Of a stretch of 64,000 bases of DNA, positions 56,140-64,000 are shown one piece after another. The stretch is taken from assembly GCA_014529385.2 (NCBI GenBank), contig CM043944.1:45950268-46014267 (forward strand). The letters are read 5' to 3'. The position numbers and the translations under genes are program-made. The notes under the pieces are model-generated. The model saw only the letters and a program-made list of their open reading frames with translations, did no database searches and had not been told where the DNA came from. Each line of letters starts with the position of its first letter. Position 1 is the stretch's first letter. Origin of the DNA: Adiantum capillus-veneris (Eukaryota > Streptophyta > Polypodiopsida > Polypodiales > Pteridaceae).

Positions 56140-58576
56140 ATGGCTGGATCACAGGACATTGCTCTTTACAATATCAACAAGCTGGATGGAACCAATTTCC
56201 CATTTGGAAGAAGCAGATTTGGCACGTGTTGGTACAAAAGAAGCAGATAAAACCTATAAAGCTCAAGGGGATAAAACCAGAAGATATGGACGAAGATGAA
56301 TGGAGCGAAATGGATGAATTGGCACTTTCTACCATTATGCTGACTTTGGCAGAAAGTGTTTACTTCAATGTAGCAGACGAGATGTCGGCTTATCAAGCAT
56401 GGTTAAAGCTGAGTGATCTATATGAGAAGCGGAGTGCAGCTTCACAGGTATACTGGATTAAGAAGCTTGTTGACTTGAAGATGAAAGAAGGGACACATAT
56501 GTCCAATCATCTGAATGAATTCAACACAATCTATAGTCAGTTGTCAGCTCAAGGTGTCAAGTTTGATGAACCTGTTAGAGCTATGTTCCTGTTGATCACA
56601 TTGCCGGAAAGTTGGGACACTTTTCGCACAGCTTTGAGTAATTCTGCACCTTTAGATGGTTTGAACATAGCAGGTGTAGAAGGAAGTCTGCTTACTCAAG
56701 AAACCAATAGAAAGACAATGGACAAAGGCAAAGGAACAGCCTTAGTTGTCAGGGGAAGGACCAAAGAAAAGTACAAAAGTGGAAAGAGGAATCAGTCTCG
56801 TAGCAAGTCCCGCAGTGCTAAAGGCAAGAGTGACATAGAATGCTACCATTATGGCAAGAAGGGTCACATGAAAAGAGACTGCAGAGAATGGAAAGCAGAA
56901 AAAGGCAAAGAGAAAGCTGAAGACCATGGTGAGAAGAACAAGTCCTCAGTGAAGATTCAAGAAATAAATGTGACAAACACTGTTGCAGAGGATGACAGTC
57001 TAGTGTCAGGAGACATCTACTTCTTGAAGAATACAATGGACTCAGCTCTTCTTACAGCATCTGATGGAAATGCACTGAGTGACTGGATTATAGACTCAGG
57101 GGCATCACTTCATGTGTCTCCAAACAAGGAGTGGTTTACCTCTTATGTGACCACTAAAGATCATGTTCGGCTAGGCAATGGGCAGACATGTGAGATCTTA
57201 GGTGTTGGAGATGTTCAATTGAAGTTTCAGAATGGCTCTTCTTTCACGTTGAAGAATGTGAGACATGTTCCCGCAATTACAAAGAGCTTGATCAACACAG
57301 GTTTACTTGATGATGCTGGCTACATCACCACTTTTGGACAGAACATGTGGAAGATATCCAAGGGTTCTATGAGAGTAGCACATGGAGTAAAGTCTGGACG
57401 ACTTTACATGATGTATGTATCAAATGTCTCTAAAAATGTAATCAATGTAACCGAGCAGCCGAACGTTTCTTTGTGGCATAGCCGGTTAGGACATATGTCC
57501 AAGAAGGGAATGGAAATGTTGTCTCGTTCTGGTTATTTGCATGGCTTTTCATTTAATGATTTTGAATTCTGTGAACATTGTCTGTATGGTAAGCAAACAC
57601 AGCAGCCACATAAGCATAGAAGCAGTAGAAGAGATACACAATTGGCACTTGCTCATAGTGATTTGTGTGGACCTATGCCTAACCTATCTCTAGGGGGAGC
57701 TTCTTACTTTATGACATTTATAGATGATTACTCGAGGAAAGTATGGGTTTACTTTCTCAAGCACAAGGATGAAGCGTTTAGTGTTTTCAAAACGTTTGTG
57801 ACACTTGTGGAGAATCAAAGTGGCAAGAAGCTTAAATGCTTACGTAGTGACAATGGTGGAGAGTATGTTTCAAAGGCCTTTCAGACTTTTGTGAGTCAAA
57901 AGGTATAAAACGTGAACTTACTGCTCCTTATAATCCTCCTCAAAATGGTGTTGCTGAGAGGATGAATAGGACCATACAAGAGAAGGTCAGAAGTATGTTG
58001 TCTAATGCACAACTGCCAAATGGGTTTTGGGCTGAAGCTGTATCAACAGCTGTTCATCTTGTAAATAGATCTCCTAGCAAGGTTTTGCAGAAGGATTCAG
58101 TGCCAGAGATGGTATGGTCAGGCAAAATGCCCTCATACAAGCATCTCAGAGTCTTTGGCTGTGAGGCGTATACTCACGTTCCAAAGGAATTTAGGAACAA
58201 ACTTGAGCCAAAGAGTAGAAAGTGCATCTTTCTAGGCTATGGTAATTCTCGTGAGATGGGGTACAGACTTTGGGATCCCGAATCCAGAAAGGTTGTCCGC
58301 AGCAATGATGTTCACTTTAATGAATCCAAATATCATTCTAAACCAGAGAGGGTTGAGGAGATTAGAAGAGTTGTCTTCCAAGAAGATGGACCTGCACGTG
58401 CAAGACAAAATGTCAGGGCTCAAGAGGAGCAAGGACAGGATAGAGTGGAACCACAGGTTGTGGCTGAGCCTGAGCCACCTATTGTGCGTAGATCTGGACG
58501 TGTCATGCGACCTCCTGATAGGTTTGTTCCATCTATGAACTATGTCATGTTGACTGATTGCAATGAGCCTTCATGC
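56140..58576 (+). pseudogene. Copia D gag, protease and integrase (two single-base frame breaks)
   Basis: From ATG 56140 the frame reads MAGSQDIALYNINKLDGTNF. At about 56207 a T appears to be missing, and the protein continues in the next frame as WKKQIWHVLVQKKQ. Gag is UBN2-type (AYQAWLKLSDLYEKRSAASQ). The knuckle is CYHYGKKGHMKRDC, with the second Cys changed to Tyr. Protease is intact (WIIDSGASLHVS). Pre-integrase is SLWHSRLGHMSKKGMEML. Integrase has LAHSDLCGPM, FIDDYSRK, SDNGGEYVSK and GVAERMNRT. A second missing T near 57886 shifts the frame before the last catalytic part. Similarity ends at EPSC (58576), where an insertion begins. The element was otherwise well preserved. Confidence 0.92.
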
Positions 58577-58743
58577 ATTAGGAAAAATATGAACCCTCTA
58601 GGGGTCCTTTGGGATTAAGGTTAATTAGAGGCCAGCCAATAGGAAGAGGGTGGTGGACACACTCTATACCTTCAAAAAAGTAGGGGGACAAGGTAGCCTT
58701 ACACCTCTTAATGGCCTCTTACCTAGTGAGAAAGTAAGGGAGG

Positions 58744-58990
58744 TGGCTAGGGGAAAGGGAGGGGGGGGGGGACCACTTTGACATTTTTTCCCCCACTTTT
58801 TGGCCCGGATTTAAAAATACACTAAAAATTTTAAAATTTCAAAAAATTTCAAATTTCAAGTTCTCCCTCCTTAAAAGGTCCCCTAACCTATTTCATGGTC
58901 AAAAAAGTATTTTTGACCTCCAAAAGTCAAAAACGTGCACTAAAAAATTCCAAAAAATTAAAATTTTTCAAAAAATTTCAAAACATCATT
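58744..58990. repeat. Low-complexity stretch (G run, then AAATTTC-rich)
   Basis: A G run at 58759-58771 is followed by irregular AAAATTTCAAAAAATTTCAA-type sequence. It is part of the insertion. Confidence 0.7.
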
Positions 58991-61335
58991 TTTCACCCTC
59001 CAAAGTTTTTCCAAACCTATTCTATAGCTAAAAGTGATTTTCTCTCTCTACAAACCCTTTTCCAAGCTCTCCATGGCTGCAACAACCACATGCACCCCCT
59101 ATAGTCCAACATTATCTCTCTACTAGCTTTCTCCCATCTCCATTGTAGCACCAAGCAAGCTTCTTCCCCATCTCTTCCCCTTGCCCACCACATAGTTCCA
59201 CACCAAGCTAGCTCCTCTCCCTTCTCTCACCTCCATTACAGCATGAAACAAGATTCTCCTCCTTCTACTTTCATTCACTCGCAATACATGGAAACCTCTA
59301 CTCCCGAAGGTGGAAAAAGCATCAACTCACATGACTTGCATACCACAAGAACAGGAGGTGTGAATAGTGCATGGGCATTGTAAGGATTCATCTCCAACAT
59401 AAAGATAGAATGGTGAGAAAACTACCCTTGTAGCTTACATTCAGAGCTTAAGATCATCTCCATCTTTAAGTTTATCATGCTGGAGGGAATTAACCTCTTT
59501 ATGGCTTTCAATGTTTAGGCTTCACACCTCATAACATTGGGTGGTGCTATTTTGTTGATGGCTTTGGTGCGCCATCTATAGTTTTGTAGCATGTGATTGA
59601 GTCTCACAATGTAAGTAAGTTGTGTTATCTATGGAGAGTCATCAAATATTTTTCTTATAATTTATTCTTTGTATAGTTGTCATTAGATTATTAGAATGAT
59701 ATCATTTTGTACTTTATAACTTTGTGCTCACATAATCTGTTGTTTACTTACAGAGTCAACTTGTTTTGAGAGGACATGAGCAAGCAACCATGTGCAGAGA
59801 TGGAAATCACCCTATTTTTGTTCCGTGAGGAACCTTTCACTACCGTGTTAAAAGATTTTGATAAGAATAGTAGGATTTTTGTAGAATCTTGAACCAATAG
59901 GTACTCTCTAGGAGCTCTTAGAAAAGCCATCCCTATAGTACTACTATCTTCCCTAGTGTCATAGACACACAAATACTCGTGTATATGAATCTCTAGATGA
60001 GAAAGACAAATACTTGTAAGAGAAGCCTAACAGCAACAACATTGTCTCCATTTGTAATTATTTTTATGCGGTTGGATTCCTCTATAAATGCAATATAAAT
60101 ATTTCTTTTTGTTAAATGGTGTCGCACTGAGTGAGAGTATTTTATTTAGATTACTGGAGTTTCATACAGATTTGAGAAATATTGTTGATTTTTTTGGATA
60201 TTTTGATTTGTCTGTAAGATGTTTGAAGTTTCAAATCTTAATCATTCCACCATGAAGAAATTCATGCGATATTTTGATTTCAGTTTAATCACTAATGGTT
60301 ATTCTTATTAAGTGGATCATAACCTTTGTCAAGATGTCCTCATTTGGGGATGTTGAATATATATCAATAGCAACATTTCAAAAGTTGAGAAAGCTAAATT
60401 CTTGCTTTCCAAAATGTTATTGTTTCCATATTATTCCTATGCCAAGCTTGACTTAGAGAAATGACAACTTGAGATGGAGGTGTAGATATATAGGGGTGAA
60501 TTATTATTGATTCTTGTTTCATCATATATATTATAAAGCGTTTGAGTTTCCACCTTTTTGAGTAGTGTTGACAAGTTTTTGGTATCAAACCTTCTTAAAT
60601 ATCCCTATTCATTCGCTATTGGTAGCTATTTATTTGGTATTGTTAAAGATCATACCAATAGCTATCACCTTGTGAACTTAATTGTTGAATTGCGGATTTG
60701 ATTTTTACTATGTAGCTCATTTGGATAGAGAAAGTGTAAACATAAATTATAGATACATGCATTGTTAACATAGAAGATATGTATCACTCGAACCTATATA
60801 ACTGCTAATCAAGAAACCTTTGGTCGGATACTATAACAATAGGGGTCACATGTGGTTTTAAATACCAAAGAAATGGCTTAACCAAAACATTTCCAAGAAC
60901 ACGAGGTGAACACAAGGAAGTAAAAATAGGCTCCTTGTTTGGTTGATTTATAGTGCTAAATGTTCTGAGTGCACAAAATTTGTGAGGCCTTTGACCTTGC
61001 GAGTTCACTAAAGTATATGTAACATAGCACATGTGTTCAACAGAAGGGAATTTATATTCTTGTAAAGTTACAGAAACATGTGTAGGTAAGGCCTATAAGG
61101 GCTACTTTCAATCCATTGTGGTGAACGGACATGATATAGGAAAATTTGACATAGTGAATACTCCGGACATCAAACACTACAACTCTATCTCATGGCCATA
61201 CATTAAAACAAAGCCCCTATTTGTCATTTTGAAGCCCCAGAGACCCTCAGCAAGAGGGACCACAACGACGCGTAGAATGCCCATCCAGGCACAAATAGGA
61301 CCAAGATATTTCCAAGAACAGGGGATGGACACAAG

Positions 61336-62045
61336 GAAGTAAAAAATGGTTGATAAGCATGATACAAGGTTTAGGTATCTGCCATTTGGGGGAGGGAGGG
61401 GTTGCTATGAACACATTAAACTGCCCAGTTCTATCTCATGGCCATGCATTAAAAAAATTTTGGATGGCCAGTTTGCGCGCCCTTGTGGCCCCTCTTGTTG
61501 AGGGTCCCTGGGCCCCTAAAATGACAAGTACAAGCTTTTTTTAATGCATGGCATGATACAATGTTTAGCTATTTGCCATTGTGGGGGGGGGGAGTTTGCT
61601 ATGAATACATCAATTTGCCCAACTCTATCTCATGGCTATGCATCAAAAATTTTGGATGGCTGATTTGCGCGCCCTTGTGGCCAAATTTTGGATGGCTGAT
61701 TTGTGCGCCCTTGTGGCCCCTCATGTTGAGGGTCCCTGGGGCCCTAAAATGACAAGTACAAGATTTATTTTTATGCATGGCATGATACAATGTTTAGCTA
61801 TTTGCCATTGTGGGGGGGGGGGAGTTTGCTATGAATACATCAATTTGCCCAATTCTATCTCATGGCTATGCATCAAAAAAAGCCTGTACTTGTCATTTTA
61901 GGGCCCCAGGGACCCTCAACATGAGGGGCCACAAGGGCGCGCAAATCAGCCATCCAAAAATTTTGGATGGCTGATTTGCGCGCCCTTGTGGCCCCTCATG
62001 TTGAGGGTCCCTGGGGCCCTAAAATGACAAGTACTGGATTTATTT
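61336..62045. repeat. Direct repeats of about 205-230 bp (three units)
   Basis: Units start near 61336, 61541 and 61771 (GGCATGATACAATGTTTAGC in the last two). They contain TTTGCCATTGTGGGGG, TATCTCATGGCTATGCATCA, GCGCGCCCTTGTGGCC and CCTAAAATGACAAGTAC. Unit 2 has an extra internal duplication of about 36 bp (GGATGGCTGATTTG twice, 61655-61703). In unit 3 the end is replaced by the large palindrome. A diverged inverted fragment lies at about 61195-61275. Confidence 0.85.
61886..62034. repeat. Perfect 149-bp palindrome (74-bp arms)
   Basis: Arm 61886-61959 starts GTACTTGTCATTTTAGGGCC. Arm 61961-62034 ends with the exact complement. A single A at 61960 is the centre. Every position checked pairs, including GCGCGCAAATCAGCC and CCCTCAACATGAGGGG. 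The right arm is the normal direct-repeat sequence, so the left arm is a newly added inverted copy. Confidence 0.95.
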
Positions 62046-62061
62046 TTATGCATGGTCATAA

Positions 62062-62094
62062 TTCAAGTGGTAAGTTTTTTTTTTTTTTTTTTTT
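62062..62094. repeat. Poly-T run
   Basis: About 25 T near the right end of the insertion, ending TTTTAAAG. Confidence 0.8.
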
Positions 62095-62238
62095 AAAGTG
62101 TTGGACTTTTATGTTGTTTTCAAGAGCTTCTAGTGTTTAATTGGCTCTGAATCTGTCTGGGCTTGTCTCACATAAATTTGTTCATCTCGTCGCGCTCTTT
62201 GACTATCGTGTGATGCAAAAAAATCATATCCTAATGGT

Positions 62239-63780
62239 TACAAGGAAACAGTGCAAATTAAGGACTCCAGGAATTGGCAATTGGCCATGCAGTCAGAGAT
62301 GACAGCTCTGCATAAAAACAAGACATGGAAGCTAGTTAAATTACCACAGGGCAAAAAGGCTCTACCTTGTAAATGGGTTTACAGGTATAAGATCACCGCT
62401 CATGATAGTCAGCCAAAGTACAAAGCAAGGCTTGTTGCCAAGGGCTTTAAGCAAGAACAAGGCATTGACTTTGATGAAGTCTTCTCTCCGGTGGTCAAGA
62501 TGACTACATTGAGATGCTTTCTTGCATTGGTTGCCATATTAGATTTGGTGTTGCACCAAATGAATGTCAAGACAGCGTTCTTGCATGGTGATTTAGATGT
62601 GGAAATTTACATGCAGCAGCCAAAAGGGTTTGTTGAGAAAGGCAAGGAAGATTGGGTATGCCAGTTGTTAAAGAGTCTTTATGGCTTAAAACAATCACCG
62701 AGGGCATGGTACCATAAATTCCACAAGTTTATGCTTTCTCAAGGCTACAAACGTAGTGAGTTCGATCACTGTCTATATACAAAGAAGGCTAAGGATGGTA
62801 GTTGGTTGATCCTTATTTTGTATGTGGATGACATGTTGATTGCTGGCAAGCACTTGGAAGAAATTTCAGCTTTGAAGTCAAAGATGGCAAAATCGTTTGA
62901 CATGAAAGACATGGGTGAGGCAAGTCATATACTTGGTATGCGCATTGAGAGAGACAGATCAAAGAAGTTGATTTGGTTATCTCACACTGAGTATCTTGAC
63001 AAGGTTTTGCAACGTTTCAATATGGAGAAGGGAAAGGCACTGAGTGTTCCATTGCCACCATATGTGAAACTTAGCAAACAAGATTGTCCTGTGTCTGAGG
63101 AAGAACAGGCTGAAATGGATAAGATTCCATATGCGTCTACAGTGGGTAGTTTGATGTATGCAATGATTGCTACTCGCCCAGACATTGCATTTGCAGTGGG
63201 AGTAGTAAGTCGATACATGTCAAACCCAGGCAAGAAACATTGGGAGGCAGTGAAAGGAATATTGAGATACCTGAAAGCTACAAAGAGTATGCGTATATGC
63301 TATGGGAGTCAGGAGCTAAGTGTAAAGGGTTTTACAGACTCATATTATGCAGGTGACTTAGACAACCGAAGGTCTACGTCAGGGTATGTCTTTACATTGG
63401 CTGGTGGAGCAGTATCATGGCGTTCTAGATTACAAGATTGTGTTACTCAGTCTACTACAGAGGCTGAATATGTTGCAACATCAGAGGCATGCAAAGAATC
63501 AATTTGGCTTAATCGACTAGTAACAGATTTGGGAATCAAAGAAGAGATGCCTGTGTTATATTGTGATAGTCAAAGTGCTATACAATTGGCTCGCAATCCA
63601 GTTTATCACTCAAAGACAAAGCATGTGGATGTGAAGTATCATTTCATCAGGGAAATGCTTGAGGATAAGCAACTTCAGCTTGTCAAAGTTCACACCACAG
63701 AAAATCCTGCTGATCTACTTACAAAAGGACTTCCTTCAGAGAGCTTTGCGCATTTTCGCAAGCAGTTAGGTGTAGGGTAG
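62239..63780 (+). CDS. Copia D reverse transcriptase and RNase H (frame intact)
   Basis: An uninterrupted frame of more than 500 codons continues the interrupted polyprotein, so it has no start codon of its own. RT: WKLVKLPQGKKALPCKWVYR, YKARLVAKGFKQEQGIDFDE, VKTAFLHGDLDVEIYMQQP, SLYGLKQSPRAWYHK and the catalytic YVDD at 62821-62832. RNase H: FTDSYYAGDLDNRRSTSGYV, TQSTTEAEYVATSEACKE, CDSQSAIQLARNPVYHSKTK and HFIREMLEDK. It ends NPADLLTKGLP...KQLGVG. RT copies element RNA into DNA, and RNase H removes the RNA. The good state suggests young age, yet the insertion and the frame breaks upstream disable the element. Confidence 0.95.
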   Translation, partial: YKETVQIKDSRNWQLAMQSEMTALHKNKTWKLVKLPQGKKALPCKWVYRYKITAHDSQPKYKARLVAKGFKQEQGIDFDEVFSPVVKMTTLRCFLALVAILDLVLHQMNVKTAFLHGDLDVEIYMQQPKGFVEKGKEDWVCQLLKSLYGLKQSPRAWYHKFHKFMLSQGYKRSEFDHCLYTKKAKDGSWLILILYVDDMLIAGKHLEEISALKSKMAKSFDMKDMGEASHILGMRIERDRSKKLIWLSHTEYLDKVLQRFNMEKGKALSVPLPPYVKLSKQDCPVSEEEQAEMDKIPYASTVGSLMYAMIATRPDIAFAVGVVSRYMSNPGKKHWEAVKGILRYLKATKSMRICYGSQELSVKGFTDSYYAGDLDNRRSTSGYVFTLAGGAVSWRSRLQDCVTQSTTEAEYVATSEACKESIWLNRLVTDLGIKEEMPVLYCDSQSAIQLARNPVYHSKTKHVDVKYHFIREMLEDKQLQLVKVHTTENPADLLTKGLPSESFAHFRKQLGVG

Positions 63781-63833
63781 TACATCACTTCTCTACATCT
63801 CTTGTATATTAGCTTGTATAGTAGCTTCTCTCA

Positions 63834-63894
63834 CACTTAAAGTACCACATTGGACTTTAAGTGGGAGGTTGTTGGGGTATAAAGCCCAATGTGG
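63834..63894 (+). repeat. Overlapping inverted repeats around the polypurine tract of copia D
   Basis: CACTTAAAGT (63834-63843) pairs with ACTTTAAGTG (63854-63863). Alternatively CCACATTGGACTTTA (63845-63859) pairs with TAAAGCCCAATGTGG (63880-63894), one mismatch in 15, leaving the polypurine tract and the LTR start in the loop. Confidence 0.8.
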
Positions 63895-64000
63895 TCGCCC
63901 AGGTAAGTGGGCAGGCCGCCAACTATGTACACATATTCTTTTGTAAAAACCTAATAAGAACTCACTATGCTCTACACATTACAGAAGAGTGAGTTCACCA
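63870..64000 (+). repeat. 3' LTR of copia D (partial)
   Basis: TGTTGGGGTATAAAGCCC, preceded by the polypurine tract AAGTGGGAGGT. 131 of the 192 bases are in the window. Confidence 0.92.

Larger units (their letters stand above)
58577..62238. mobile_element. 3.66-kb non-coding insertion within copia D pol
   Basis: The pol frame stops being copia-like after EPSC (58576) and resumes at YKETVQIKDSRNWQ (62239). Between them there is no protein domain. The left end reads ATTAGGAAAAATATGA, and the complement of the right end reads ATTAGGATATGATTTT, a short imperfect terminal inverted repeat. The right end also reads CTAA followed by T, as a Helitron 3' end would, but no TC start or 3' hairpin was found. 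No clear target duplication was seen. Class unresolved; a non-autonomous DNA transposon is likely. Confidence 0.7.
54851..64000 (+). mobile_element. Ty1/copia element D, interrupted by an insertion and cut by the window edge
   Basis: 5' LTR 54851-55042, primer site, about 1.1-kb leader, gag-pol from 56140, a 3.66-kb insertion (58577-62238), RT/RNase H to 63780, a polypurine tract and a partial 3' LTR from 63870. The LTRs differ at about 6 of 131 comparable bases. The family differs from copia A/C. The right-hand target duplication is outside the window. Confidence 0.93.

Noticed and set aside
62251-63780. Independent RT gene starting at 62251
   Set aside because: The apparent start is GTG within a continuous copia polyprotein (YKETVQIKDS). 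It is the 3' part of an interrupted element, not a separate gene.

Overview
The window looks like nuclear DNA of a land plant. It is gene-poor and dense in retrotransposons and microsatellites. The plant assignment rests on a STELLO-type (DUF288) Golgi protein gene, degenerate plant-type PPR repeats, and Ty1/copia and Ty3/gypsy elements whose primer-binding sites match initiator tRNA-Met. The style of the PPR relics (SWNALIAGYAQ, QEALGCFQPMQREGISPNEI) recalls fern genomes such as Adiantum or Ceratopteris. That last step is recognition from memory and is not proven here.

Layout. 1-1745: 5' end of a minus-strand LTR retrotransposon running off the left edge. 1746-7950: intergenic DNA with short duplications, minisatellites and one inverted repeat pair. 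7961-9729 (minus): the only convincing host gene, a large first coding exon of a STELLO homologue ending at a splice donor. 10365-14545: microsatellites and a cluster of dead PPR fragments. 14925-17160: a zinc-knuckle relic, a dispersed repeat and a LINE ORF1-like relic. 19558-33052: a Ty3/gypsy element that received a Ty1/copia insertion and was then rearranged. The copia 5' half is on plus (22813-25725). Its 3' half with the 3' LTR is on minus (31109-33052), next to the gypsy gag/protease part, which is now on plus. The 5-bp target duplication is GCCCC at one end and its complement GGGGC at the other, which reads as an inversion. 25726-44555: a tandem array of about 3.8-kb non-TE-like units interrupted by the inverted block. 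Units carry a conserved TATA box, exon-like and intron-like segments, a 3' double hairpin and (CA)n tracts. 48247-53564: a second copy of the same copia family, complete from LTR to LTR on minus, with GTTTT target duplications. 54851 to beyond the window: a different, better preserved copia element on plus. It is interrupted by a 3.66-kb non-coding insertion that holds a perfect 149-bp palindrome.

Apart from the STELLO exon, no intact host gene is recognised. The array at 25.7-44.6 kb is the least explained structure and the best candidate for something undescribed: either a tandemly amplified, possibly transcribed gene or gene fragment, or a long non-coding unit. Everything was read by eye; repeat boundaries are usually good to a few bases, and mismatch counts are approximate.
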